Below, one piece after another: positions 7,693 through 16,839 of a stretch of DNA of 64,000 nucleotides (within the stretch, counting starts at the first letter, position 1; each line of letters opens with the position of its first letter). Under the pieces are notes generated by a model. It ran no database searches. It was not told the origin of the DNA and saw only the letters and a list, made by a program, of their open reading frames with translations. Made by a program: the position numbers and the translations under genes. The DNA lies in the NCBI GenBank assembly GCA_019038695.1, contig JAHOYZ010000039.1, positions 1 to 64,000 of the forward strand. The letters are read 5' to 3'. This DNA is from Candidatus Zixiibacteriota bacterium (GTDB taxonomy: Bacteria; Zixibacteria; MSB-5A5; GN15; FEB-12).

Positions 7693-10600
7693 TTATAGCC
7701 GTTCCCTCATTTTCCACCAATGAACCATCCTTCTTCTTGCGCCGGAACAATCCGACAAAATCATCAACCAGAGTATACACTACCGGCACGACCACCAGAG
7801 TCAACAGCGTTGACGATAGCATTCCACCGATTACAGCTTTTGCCATTGGTGCCCGGAACTCAGCACCGGGCCCAATACCGAGTGCCAATGGCAGCATTCC
7901 AAAAACCGTGGCCAAAGTAGTCATCAGAATTGGTCGCAATCTGATCGGTCCGGCACTAAGTATGGCATCAGTTCTTGAAACACCTTTGGCACGTTCTTGT
8001 TTCACAAAATCGATAAGCAGGATGGCATTCTTCGTTACCAATCCCATCAGCAACACGATGCCGATCATGGACATGATGGAGAACGATGATCCGACCAGTC
8101 CCAGAATTGCTCCTACCAGCGAAAGAGGCAACGAAATCATGATTGAGAACGGATCAAAGAACGATTCATACTGAGATGCCAGGAGCAGGTAGATGAAAAT
8201 GACAGCCAGCATCAGCGCCAAAAGAATGTTGGTAAACGATTCCTCCATCATCTCCGCTTCGCCCACAGGTTCAATAACATAACCAGGCGATAGCTTCATC
8301 AGGCTTACTTTATCCATTATCTGTTGCGTTATAGTACCTGCAAAAGCCCAACTGGCCACGTTGGAATTAACCCTGATTTCGCGCTGGCGATCAAAACGAT
8401 TGTACTGACCTATAGAAGAACCTTTCTCCAACTCGGCCACACGATCCAACGGAATCAACGGCTTCTCGCCACCCGCCAATTCCTTATCGCTCAGGACGAG
8501 TATTCGTCCTATGTCATTCATGGAAGACCGGAATTTCTCTTCGAGCCTGACGCGAACATCGTATTCCTCGGTCCCATCCTTGAAAGTTGAGACAACCTCC
8601 CCTTCGACCAACGTTCGCACGGTAGCCGGTATTGCATAAAGATCCAGTCCCAGATCATCGGCCAACCGGCGATCAACATCCACCAGAATTTCCGGTTTTC
8701 CTTCTTCCATCGTATTATCGATGTCAGCTGTTCCGGAAGTTTCTCGCATTATCGCCTGCACCTTGTGGGCCAGCCGTGCCAACTCATCCAGATCACTGCC
8801 CCTGATAGACAACTCAACCGGTTTCTCACCTCCGCCTTCCCCCTGTTGATCTGCCACAGCGATACGCGCCCCGGCAATATCGGACAGGAGTATGCGCACC
8901 GAATCCACGAGTTGTCGAGCTGTCAGTTCTCGTTCACTGCGATCTATGAGTTTGACAAACATCGATCCGTCGGTGACAGGAGCATTTCCAACGCCAATGG
9001 TGACATATGTGTGGGCTACTTCCTTCAGTTCTCGAATGCGGTTCTCGGCCGTCCTGAAACGAGCGGTCGACTCCTCCAGATTCGTTCCCGGAGGTGTAAC
9101 CACTGACACAATCAGTTGATTCTGATCCGAGGCGGTCATAAACTCTGCGCCCACATACTTGGTCATATACGCTGCCAGTGCAACCGACCCCAGGGCGCCC
9201 AGGATGACAAGCCACCGTCTACGCAAAGAAGCTGCCAATAGACCTTTGTACCTGGGTTTGAGACGGTCGAAGAACTTGTTCCATAAAGAGAGTACGTTGC
9301 GCACTCTATACCACATACGTAGTAGTATTCCGCCTGACGAAGTTCTTGCAGCAACAGCTGTCGCCTTGTGCAGCCACCGCGAGGAGAGCATGGGCGTTAA
9401 GGAAAAAGCCACAAAAAGTGAAATCAATACCGCAAAGGCTACCGAGATGCCAAACTCGAAGAAGAACTGTCCGACCATACCTTCCATATAGGCTACCGGC
9501 AGAAACACTACCATGATAGCAAACGTCGTTGCCGAGACAGCCAGTCCTATTTCCTTGGTTCCGTCGATGGCGGCCGCAACCGGCGATTTTCCCATGTCGA
9601 TGTGTCGGTAGATATTCTCCATGACGACGATAGCGTCATCGATGAGTATTCCGACTGATAACGACAATCCCATCAATGTCATCATGTTAATCGTAAAACC
9701 AAGCGAATTCATTATCGTGAATGTAGCCACCAGCGAAATCGGGATAGACAAACCTGCAATAATCGTCGGGCGATAGTCCAGCAGAAACATGAATATTACG
9801 AGCACTGCTAAAATTGTTCCAAACCGGATATTGAACAGGATTTCGTGAACGGAATCCTCGATAAATGTAGCATTGTCCTGAACAATCTCGATGGTAATAT
9901 CGGAAGGGAGTTCCTCCTCCAATTGGACTATTGCGGCTCTGACTAAGCGCGCCATATCCACAGTATTGGCACCGGACTGCTTGGTAACAATCAACGACAC
10001 GGCCGGATTCATATCATAGCTTGAGTATGACCTCTGTTCGGCTATGGTGTCGGAGACGGTGGCCACATTCTTGAGATAAACAGGTATGCCGTTCTTGTTC
10101 TTGACGATGACATTGTCGAAGTCGCGTACTCGCACCAGACGACCAGCCATTCGCACCGTATACTCCCGGGCCGATTCGTCAATTCGTCCGCCGGGTATCT
10201 CAAGGTTGGCGGCCGTAATAGCCCCGGTTATATCAAGAACGCTGATACCGTACGATTCCATCCTGTCCGGGTCAAGTGCCACCAGGATTTCGCGCTCCTG
10301 GCCTCCTGAAAGTTCAATGTTGCCGACGCCCTGGATAGTCTCCAGACGTTTCTTGATAACATTTTTTGCCAGTTCGGTGACTTCACGGGCTGGGCGTTCT
10401 CCCGATACCGCCAACGACAAGATCGGCTGAGCATCAGGGTCCCAGTTCTGGATGAGTGGCTCTTCCACTTCATCCGGCAACTCGGCTCGCACACCCGCTA
10501 CTTTCTCACGAACCTCCTGGGTCGATTCAAAGCCCCCCTTGTACATCTCGAACTCGATAACAATCAGCGAGAAGCCCTCCTGAGATCGGGAAGTAATATG

Positions 10601-10834
10601 CCGGACACCGGATATTTGGTTGATGACATCTTCGATCTTCTTGGATACTTCCGTCTCGACCGTCTCTGCCGCCGCACCCGGATATATCGTCTGCACGACA
10701 GTAATCGGGAAATCGACATCCGGAAAGAGATCAACCGAAAGTTGGTAGTAAGAAAACAATCCCAGCACCACCAGGGCGCTGATCATCATGGTCGCGAAGA
10801 CTGGACGTTTGACTGATATTTCAGAGAGCTTCAT
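7685..10834 (-). CDS. RND-family efflux pump, inner-membrane transporter (AcrB/MexB type)
   Basis: This proton-driven tripartite efflux pump subunit has 1049 residues, typical of the HAE1 class. The first transmembrane helix precedes a periplasmic porter domain. The proton-relay aspartates lie in GILIDDAIVVMEN (about residue 400) and the matching lysine in LVTKNAILLIDF (about 935). The internal duplication of two six-helix halves with two large periplasmic loops is visible. The start overlaps the adaptor stop by one base (TAATG) and the stop overlaps bshC. Substrates cannot be told from sequence; HAE1 members export hydrophobic drugs, bile-like compounds or conjugates. Confidence 0.95.
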   Translation of the reverse strand: MKLSEISVKRPVFATMMISALVVLGLFSYYQLSVDLFPDVDFPITVVQTIYPGAAAETVETEVSKKIEDVINQISGVRHITSRSQEGFSLIVIEFEMYKGGFESTQEVREKVAGVRAELPDEVEEPLIQNWDPDAQPILSLAVSGERPAREVTELAKNVIKKRLETIQGVGNIELSGGQEREILVALDPDRMESYGISVLDITGAITAANLEIPGGRIDESAREYTVRMAGRLVRVRDFDNVIVKNKNGIPVYLKNVATVSDTIAEQRSYSSYDMNPAVSLIVTKQSGANTVDMARLVRAAIVQLEEELPSDITIEIVQDNATFIEDSVHEILFNIRFGTILAVLVIFMFLLDYRPTIIAGLSIPISLVATFTIMNSLGFTINMMTLMGLSLSVGILIDDAIVVMENIYRHIDMGKSPVAAAIDGTKEIGLAVSATTFAIMVVFLPVAYMEGMVGQFFFEFGISVAFAVLISLFVAFSLTPMLSSRWLHKATAVAARTSSGGILLRMWYRVRNVLSLWNKFFDRLKPRYKGLLAASLRRRWLVILGALGSVALAAYMTKYVGAEFMTASDQNQLIVSVVTPPGTNLEESTARFRTAENRIRELKEVAHTYVTIGVGNAPVTDGSMFVKLIDRSERELTARQLVDSVRILLSDIAGARIAVADQQGEGGGEKPVELSIRGSDLDELARLAHKVQAIMRETSGTADIDNTMEEGKPEILVDVDRRLADDLGLDLYAIPATVRTLVEGEVVSTFKDGTEEYDVRVRLEEKFRSSMNDIGRILVLSDKELAGGEKPLIPLDRVAELEKGSSIGQYNRFDRQREIRVNSNVASWAFAGTITQQIMDKVSLMKLSPGYVIEPVGEAEMMEESFTNILLALMLAVIFIYLLLASQYESFFDPFSIMISLPLSLVGAILGLVGSSFSIMSMIGIVLLMGLVTKNAILLIDFVKQERAKGVSRTDAILSAGPIRLRPILMTTLATVFGMLPLALGIGPGAEFRAPMAKAVIGGMLSSTLLTLVVVPVVYTLVDDFVGLFRRKKKDGSLVENEGTAISG

Positions 10835-11877
10835 TATTCACCTGTTGCTGTACCAGTGATGTTGACCTTGACGCCATCTTCCAGGTAATCCTGTCCCAAA
10901 GTCACAAGGATATCACCGGGATTAAGCCCCGATACTATCACCACCGAGCCGTTCACCTCGGGTCCAAGTTCTACAACTCGTCGTTCGGCGGTATCCTCAT
11001 TGACTATATAAACCACATCTCTTCCGCCGAGGTTCAGTACGGCGTTGCGAGGAATAACCAATACTCCTTCCAACTGCTCGACAATCAAGCTGACTCGCAC
11101 AAACATTCCCGGGGTGAAGAGTCCGTCGGAATTATCCAGGGTCGCCTCGACTTCATAGGAGCGCGTGGCGGGGTCGGCGGATCTGGCCACGGCCGTGACC
11201 GTACCTGTCGCGACAAGACCGAGGGCATCAACCGCAATTCTTACTTCGTCGTCCAGCGAAACCAGTTGAATGTCGGAAGTATTGATGGGGAACCTGACAC
11301 GCAACCGATCAACACTGGCTACTGTTGCCACAACCTGACCAGCACTAAGATAATTCCCATCGACAACATCGACCGAAGTGACCGTGCCGGCGAAGGGAGA
11401 ACGTATATCAACCAGTCTGGCGGCAGCATCGAAAGCCGCCCTGGCAACTTCGTATTCCGTGCGCGCCCCGTCGGCGGCGGCCTCGCTTACGGCACCTTCA
11501 TCGAACAGATAGGCCATTCTATTGTTCTGTTTCTCAGCATTCAGATAGAGAGATTTCGCCTGCTGGTAGCTTGAGCTTGGACCTGATTTATTCAACGACA
11601 CAATGACCTGTTCAGCCTTCACATGATCACCTTCGCGAACACGGACTTTCTCAACCGCCTCTGATATCTTGCAATAAATGACAGCTTGCTTCTGACCTTC
11701 CAGAGAACCTGTGTAGGTCCGAACCATTTCCTGATCCGATATCTCGACGACTTGCGTCATCACTGCCACTACTTTCTCTGAGGCCACCTGGTCTGCTTCG
11801 TCTTCACCACCACAGGAGAGTCCCACCAAAGTAAACATGGCCGCCACTAATCCAACTTTGAGAATCTTCTTATTCAT
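10834..11877 (-). CDS. RND efflux periplasmic adaptor (membrane fusion protein), lipoprotein
   Basis: This 347-residue adaptor links the RND pump to the outer-membrane channel. The lipobox VGLSC puts the lipidated cysteine at residue 22. A biotinyl/lipoyl-like half-motif, a short alpha-hairpin (about 95-140) and beta-barrel and membrane-proximal domains follow, the usual HlyD/AcrA order. It lies 23 bases after the TolC-like gene and overlaps the pump gene by one base. Confidence 0.93.
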   Translation of the reverse strand: MNKKILKVGLVAAMFTLVGLSCGGEDEADQVASEKVVAVMTQVVEISDQEMVRTYTGSLEGQKQAVIYCKISEAVEKVRVREGDHVKAEQVIVSLNKSGPSSSYQQAKSLYLNAEKQNNRMAYLFDEGAVSEAAADGARTEYEVARAAFDAAARLVDIRSPFAGTVTSVDVVDGNYLSAGQVVATVASVDRLRVRFPINTSDIQLVSLDDEVRIAVDALGLVATGTVTAVARSADPATRSYEVEATLDNSDGLFTPGMFVRVSLIVEQLEGVLVIPRNAVLNLGGRDVVYIVNEDTAERRVVELGPEVNGSVVIVSGLNPGDILVTLGQDYLEDGVKVNITGTATGE

Positions 11878-11900
11878 GTCTTGTGTGTTCCGTACTATTA

Positions 11901-13274
11901 TTAGAGTGTGCTTGCTATTCTTAATTGTGATCTTGCTTGTCTGAACAGAAATACTGCTTCAGCCTGAGCGTTGCGGGCATCAGTCAGAGCCACCTGAGCT
12001 GAGAGTACTTCCAATAGTGTTCCTATTCCTGACTCATAACGAAGATTCGATATCCTGAGTCCGGCTTCAGCCTCCGCAATGTTGGCGCCTTGAATATCCA
12101 TCGTCTCTTTTGCCTGCGTCAACAAGTCGTATGCTTCCTCTACTTGAAGCCGCACATCATCCCGAAGTTGTTCTCGAACGAGCATGGCTTGCCGATGATC
12201 CGCCTTACTGATTCCGACCTCTCCCCCGCGAGCGCCACCCTGGAAGATCGGAATGGTAAACGAAAGCCCGGCAGTCCAGGAGTTGCTGTTGTTTTTCCTC
12301 AGGCTTAGTTCATCCGATCCAGCTTGCCAGTCATACGACAGAAATACACCTGCTGACGGATAGTAATCGCCCTGGGCAACCCGAATCGCCTTTCGTCTCA
12401 TATCAACCATATACTCGGCCTGATGTATTTCCGGGCGAGCTTCAAGAGCCATTTGAAAATGTTCTTCAAGCGACGGCAGAGCCTGTAGTGAAGTATCCTC
12501 CGCTTCTTCCCGCAGCGTTACATCAGAATTGAATTCAATACCAAGGAACGATTTCAGTCGCTTCTCTGATAGCCGAACTTCTGATTTAACAGCCAGAATT
12601 CGAGGCAGGAGATTGTTCTTTTCAACTCTCGCCCGGAGAACCTCATACTCCGACACCAAACCCTGCGAAAACTGTTTCTCTACTACCTCAAGATTGTAAC
12701 TATTAGCCTCCAGAGCTTTCTCAAGCACCAGCAATCTAGATCGTTGCAGGAGAGCCGAGTAGAACAGCAGTTCAGCATTGTATATGACTTCGGATCGCGA
12801 CTGGTCGGCCATTGCCTTAGAAAATTTCCGATAGTCCTTGGCAATGGAGTAGGCAGCAAATACTTTCCCGCCCTGAAACAACGATTGGCTTACCGTGAGT
12901 CCGGCGCTGAACGAATTCGCATACCCGAATTGCAATTCCTGAGTCTCACCGTCAGCCTCGAAAAAGGTCTTGGGTATCTTGAAACTATGAAGATAACCGC
13001 CGGTAGCCTCAATCGTTGGAAACGCTCCTGCGCGAGCTCTGGCAACTTCCCCGCCTGCCTTGGTAACTTCCTCCTGAGCCGCAAGGTATGCGCGATTGAA
13101 AACCAGCGCTTTCTCTCTGGCCTTATCTATAGTCAATTCGAGAGGCTGCGCGTTGGCGACCGCAGCTATCAGTACCAGCGCCAGTAGGGCGGTAACCGCC
13201 ATTCGTCGCGTCAGGTTTGTCAACCAACCAAGCTTCCCTGTTATTCTTCGGGGCATAAGCTCACTGATGCTCAT
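11901..13274 (-). CDS. TolC-family outer-membrane efflux protein
   Basis: This 457-residue outer-membrane channel component has a signal peptide ending near AVANAQ (about residue 42, preceded by a basic stretch) and two outer-membrane efflux protein repeats (about 60-240 and 260-450) rich in alternating coiled-coil helices. Motifs such as the LRYESG segment near the C-terminus match the family. Its ATG overlaps the TetR gene stop by four bases, so regulator and pump are one unit. Confidence 0.92.
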   Translation of the reverse strand: MSISELMPRRITGKLGWLTNLTRRMAVTALLALVLIAAVANAQPLELTIDKAREKALVFNRAYLAAQEEVTKAGGEVARARAGAFPTIEATGGYLHSFKIPKTFFEADGETQELQFGYANSFSAGLTVSQSLFQGGKVFAAYSIAKDYRKFSKAMADQSRSEVIYNAELLFYSALLQRSRLLVLEKALEANSYNLEVVEKQFSQGLVSEYEVLRARVEKNNLLPRILAVKSEVRLSEKRLKSFLGIEFNSDVTLREEAEDTSLQALPSLEEHFQMALEARPEIHQAEYMVDMRRKAIRVAQGDYYPSAGVFLSYDWQAGSDELSLRKNNSNSWTAGLSFTIPIFQGGARGGEVGISKADHRQAMLVREQLRDDVRLQVEEAYDLLTQAKETMDIQGANIAEAEAGLRISNLRYESGIGTLLEVLSAQVALTDARNAQAEAVFLFRQARSQLRIASTL

Positions 13275-13888
13275 TTTCCTCTCCGATTCCTTGCCTTCCC
13301 GGGCTTCCCGGCGTCAAAATGTTTTGTAAACAGACGAGCCTGTTTGTCGAAATCTATATGATTAGGATGCATGAAACTCCCCCAGCAAAGACCGTCATAG
13401 AAGTTGACGGTCAGCAGAGCTAACTGCCATAACCCCTTCCGGGATGTAGCCAGGGTCGGATCAAGACAGCGCGTGCACAGCCCCAGGAACTCCTCGTATC
13501 CATCATCAATGGCTCTCCGGATACGCGGAATCTGTATTATCTCAGCCAGCAAGGACAGGTTGTGCCTGGCTCCGTGCATAGGTGCCTCCCCATCGATTTT
13601 CTTGAGGCGGCGGATTAGTTCACCGGGCTGCAGGCTCCCTCGGGGCAGTTTGCCGACCCCGTCCTGGTACAAATTTAGGATCATCTGTGTAAGCTCCAGG
13701 AGAATAGCCTCTTTATTCCTGAAATGATGATAGACAGCACCCTTGGTAAGACCCACTTCCGTAGCGATGTCATCGAGCGTCGTGGCTCGGTACCCCTTCT
13801 TGTCAAAGAGGTTGTGGGCCGCCATGAGAAGCTGCTGGCGGCGAGCTTCGGCCGGGAGTTTGGGGCTTTGTTTGATCTGTCTCTTCAT
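13271..13888 (-). CDS. TetR/AcrR-family transcriptional regulator
   Basis: This 205-residue protein has an N-terminal TetR helix-turn-helix (about residues 18-65: LFDKKGYRATTLDDIA then GLTKGAVYHHF) and a variable ligand domain. It is first in an apparent operon of eight genes ending with the CDF exporter. The palindrome over its promoter at 13907-13940 indicates autorepression, and repression would extend to the pump and the bsh genes. The inducer is unknown; pump substrates are usual TetR inducers. Confidence 0.93.
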   Translation of the reverse strand: MKRQIKQSPKLPAEARRQQLLMAAHNLFDKKGYRATTLDDIATEVGLTKGAVYHHFRNKEAILLELTQMILNLYQDGVGKLPRGSLQPGELIRRLKKIDGEAPMHGARHNLSLLAEIIQIPRIRRAIDDGYEEFLGLCTRCLDPTLATSRKGLWQLALLTVNFYDGLCWGSFMHPNHIDFDKQARLFTKHFDAGKPGKARNRRGK

Positions 13889-13906
13889 TCCAGCCTTGAT
13901 CCAATT

Positions 13907-13959
13907 CTATACATACCTACTGGTCAGTATCTATGTATAGATATATCGCAAAATGTCAA
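13907..13959 (-). promoter_or_regulatory. Promoter and TetR operator of the efflux-bacillithiol operon
   Basis: On the minus strand TTGACA (13954-13959) is followed after 16 bases by TACATA as a likely -10. A 34-bp palindrome at 13907-13940 pairs 14 of 17 positions: outer arms CTATACATA and TATGTATAG, inner arms TACTG and CAGTA around a GT centre. The palindrome overlaps the -10 and start region, as expected for TetR-type repression. Confidence 0.7.
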
Positions 13960-13982
13960 GGAAAGTTTCCAAGAAAGATCAA

Positions 13983-14954
13983 TTACAACCACTTTTTTTT
14001 GCGAAAGAAGACTACCAGACCGAAAACTACTACCAGCATAATCCCCAGAGCATACCAGTAACCGTATTTCAAGCTCAGTTCAGGCATAGAATCGAAGTTC
14101 ATCCCCCACAAGCCAACGAGGAAAGTAGGTGGAATAAACAGCACGGTGAATATCGTCAGGATCTTGATTATGGCATTGGTTCTGGTCGAGATTGAGGAAT
14201 AGTAGACTTCGAGGGAAGAATTGAGAATCTCGCGGTGAAAACTGGCAATGTCGTCAATTCGCACCAGATGATCGTGGACATCCGAAAAATAGACGGCCGC
14301 TTTGCTGGAAATCTGACTGAATTGCTCGCGGGAGAACCGCGCCAGGACTTCCTTCTGGGGCATCACGATCCGCTTCAGATGGACTATATCACGGCGCAGA
14401 GTAAAAATCGTTTTGAGCGTGTCCTCCTCAGCCTCTCCCCCCAGAACGTCGTCCTCAATCTGGTCAATATCATATTCAAGGATGTCCAGCGTTGCACTGT
14501 AGTTGTCAACAATACTATCGATAACAGCATGAGAAAGGAAATCGACTCCACGAGACATGAGTCGCTCGTCACGTTCAGCTCGATGGTGCAGATAGTCAAA
14601 AATACGGTGGTCATCGTAGTGGACCGTTACCAGTGCATTGTCGGTAACAAATAAGTCGATCTCACCAATCTTGAGTCCTTCTTCCCGTCCTATGTAGTCT
14701 ACAATCTGAAAGACGACAAAAAGATACTGATCATAATCATCAACCTTGGTGCGCGGTTTTTCGGAGATCACGTCCTCAATAGCGAGCGGGTGAAAATGGA
14801 AATCATGCGTCAGGACAAACGATTCCTCATCGGTCGGTTTGCACATGTCAACCCACAGAACACTGTCCTCGAGTTTCACCATCTCGTCGAAACTCTGGAT
14901 GCCGTCCATGACCACGATGTCCTGGCCGGGCGAATTAAGGAAGGACTTGATCAT
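13983..14954 (-). CDS. corA: CorA-family magnesium/cobalt channel
   Basis: This 323-residue Mg2+ channel subunit has a large N-terminal cytoplasmic domain with long helices (about 150-260) and two C-terminal transmembrane segments. The diagnostic GMN motif sits in GLWGMNFDSMPEL (about residue 286) between them, and the C-terminus ends in a basic tail as in other CorA proteins. The ATG overlaps the stop of the upstream flippase-like gene (ATGA), so the two are co-translated. Confidence 0.95.
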   Translation of the reverse strand: MIKSFLNSPGQDIVVMDGIQSFDEMVKLEDSVLWVDMCKPTDEESFVLTHDFHFHPLAIEDVISEKPRTKVDDYDQYLFVVFQIVDYIGREEGLKIGEIDLFVTDNALVTVHYDDHRIFDYLHHRAERDERLMSRGVDFLSHAVIDSIVDNYSATLDILEYDIDQIEDDVLGGEAEEDTLKTIFTLRRDIVHLKRIVMPQKEVLARFSREQFSQISSKAAVYFSDVHDHLVRIDDIASFHREILNSSLEVYYSSISTRTNAIIKILTIFTVLFIPPTFLVGLWGMNFDSMPELSLKYGYWYALGIMLVVVFGLVVFFRKKKWL

Positions 14955-15988
14955 ACTTTCTCCCGGTCGAGAAGAACGCCGTCCTCGGAAATATGATCTA
15001 TCAGTTCTTCGTCCTGGTGTTCCTTCTGAATTTCCTGAAGTGACATTCGTTCGCTACGGAGAAAGGCAAGACCGAATATCCACATCGGGATGATATCGAT
15101 AATGTGCAGAGCCAGGGCAAACATCACGGCGTCCGACCGCCCCACCGAAAAAGCCACCAAAGACGTACTGACCGCCACTTCAAATGTGCCTGCGTTGCCA
15201 GGGGTGATAGGGACCATCAGAGCAATAGTGTTGATAATCATCACAGCTGCTGCCGCAGCAATAGGTAATCCGAAACCGAAGGCCTTAAAGAGGAAATAGA
15301 CTACCAGCATATGGGTCGTCCAGAAAACCAGAGAAATACACAGCGATCCGGCTAGATGCTGGCTGGAGCGAAGCAGTTCAATACCCTTGCAAAATGAACG
15401 GATGAACTTCTTAAGACCTATATACAGCCCAGGTCGTCGTTCACGGAAGCAGCGGCGGCCCAAATCCTCGAGCGCACGACTATAGTGCAGGAACACATAT
15501 AATCCGGCCAATAAGGCCAGCGTAATCCCAGCCACGACCCAACTCAGCGAACGATACTCATCGGGAAAGGCAAACGCCAGCGAAGTAAGAAGCAGAAACA
15601 GAACCAGTGTAATGGCGTCAAACAGAATTTCAAGAACAATCGTTGAGAAGACAAAAGTCTTCCGCAATCCCTCTTTCCTCGCAAAAAGGATCACCCTCCC
15701 AAGCTGACCAGTAAGGGCCGGCATGAGGATATTCAATACCTGTCCGGCAGAATAGAGGGTTATGCTTCGATAAACCGGGATTATCTTCTGGGGAGCGACC
15801 ATGAGCTTCCAACGCAGGGCTTTGAAAGCAACAAAAGCCACTGAACAAATCAGGGATAGAAGAATATAGAGAAGATTGACGCGATGATACAGCAACTCCA
15901 GTTCGCTGAGCTTAACATCCTTTACGCAGAAAGCCAGCAGAGCAACGGCAAATACTGTCCCCCAGAACTGTTTCTTCTTCCACATCAT
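14951..15988 (-). CDS. Flippase-like integral membrane protein (LPG synthase TM / UPF0104 family)
   Basis: This 345-residue protein has about eight transmembrane segments and the family features VAFKALRW near residue 58, GQLGRVILFARK near 105 and ITPGNAGTFE near 265. This fold forms the flippase half of MprF and also stands alone in many bacteria, where roles in lipid or glycolipid translocation have been proposed. No synthase domain is attached. It is first in a two-gene unit with corA. Confidence 0.85.
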   Translation of the reverse strand: MMWKKKQFWGTVFAVALLAFCVKDVKLSELELLYHRVNLLYILLSLICSVAFVAFKALRWKLMVAPQKIIPVYRSITLYSAGQVLNILMPALTGQLGRVILFARKEGLRKTFVFSTIVLEILFDAITLVLFLLLTSLAFAFPDEYRSLSWVVAGITLALLAGLYVFLHYSRALEDLGRRCFRERRPGLYIGLKKFIRSFCKGIELLRSSQHLAGSLCISLVFWTTHMLVVYFLFKAFGFGLPIAAAAAVMIINTIALMVPITPGNAGTFEVAVSTSLVAFSVGRSDAVMFALALHIIDIIPMWIFGLAFLRSERMSLQEIQKEHQDEELIDHISEDGVLLDREKV

Positions 15989-16033
15989 AATCGAATATTC
16001 TTCTCCCCATAGAAAACAACGCCGATAAAGATA

Positions 16034-16054
16034 GACGCCCTCCTGATGGGTGTC
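16034..16054 (-). terminator. Weak hairpin between batE and the flippase gene
   Basis: GACGCCC and GGGTGTC form a seven-pair stem with a seven-base loop (one A-C mismatch in the minus-strand RNA). The following bases are only mildly T-rich. It could mark the end of the Bat operon transcript, but support is thin. Confidence 0.3.
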
Positions 16055-16089
16055 AACTAATTAGAAAGGGTTCAAATGATGATGTCCGA

Positions 16090-16839
16090 CTATATCTCGG
16101 CCAGGAGAGATTTTTTCATCCAGCCACGTCGTTTGTTCTCAAACAGCACGTTATAGTAATCGCCGGTCTCAGCCATAATCTCGACAATCAGTCCCGGGGC
16201 ACCCCGAAATTCAAGGTCGGCACCATCGGTTGGTCCCGATAGCACAAGGCTCTCGTCGGCCACAACCACTGCCCAACGGGTTAGATAGTCAGTCCGATAC
16301 TTGAAAGTGGTCAGACCTGATATGCCCAACAGAATTACCAGCACCACCACGGTGGACACCCGCTGTAAGGGATTGTTGTATCCTAGTCCGAAACGGACCA
16401 TAAGCAACAGGCAGAACAATATGAATATGGCCGACATAGCCCAGGCCAGGGTATCCAGACGATATGAAGCCACCAGTGATTCCATAAAGCTATTGATCGG
16501 ATTAAGCTTTACCCCTTCCATCTGAACACTGGGGAATTGCCGGGCAAATTCAAGATTATGAACCAGGTCTTCATCGTCCGGGGCTAGCCGTCGCGCCCTG
16601 TGATAGGAAAGTACGGCTCGTCCCAAATCGCCGGCCTTGAAGTATGCGTTCCCCAGATTATAATATAGAGGTGCCGATTCGACACCGTGACTCAGGGCAG
16701 CCAGATATTTGTCTATCGCAGACTCATAATCCTTATCCTCGTAAGCCTGATTACCCTGAAGAAAGAGACTATCGGTGGCAGGCGTAGCGCTGACAGAAGT
16801 CACCATCACCATGATGAGAATGGCGTAGAACCTAAGCAA
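16090..16839 (-). CDS. batE: BatE-like TPR membrane protein
   Basis: This 249-residue protein has a signal peptide, two or three TPR repeats (about 25-100, with LYYNLGNAYFKAGDLGRAVLSYHRA), two transmembrane segments (about 130-180) and a C-terminal SH3-like domain. The arrangement matches BatE of the Bacteroides aerotolerance operon. The start is TTG at 16839, supported by AGGAG six bases upstream, and it overlaps the batD stop by 8 bases. It is last in the Bat operon. The biochemical role of BatE is not established. Confidence 0.82.
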   Translation of the reverse strand: MLRFYAILIMVMVTSVSATPATDSLFLQGNQAYEDKDYESAIDKYLAALSHGVESAPLYYNLGNAYFKAGDLGRAVLSYHRARRLAPDDEDLVHNLEFARQFPSVQMEGVKLNPINSFMESLVASYRLDTLAWAMSAIFILFCLLLMVRFGLGYNNPLQRVSTVVVLVILLGISGLTTFKYRTDYLTRWAVVVADESLVLSGPTDGADLEFRGAPGLIVEIMAETGDYYNVLFENKRRGWMKKSLLAEI

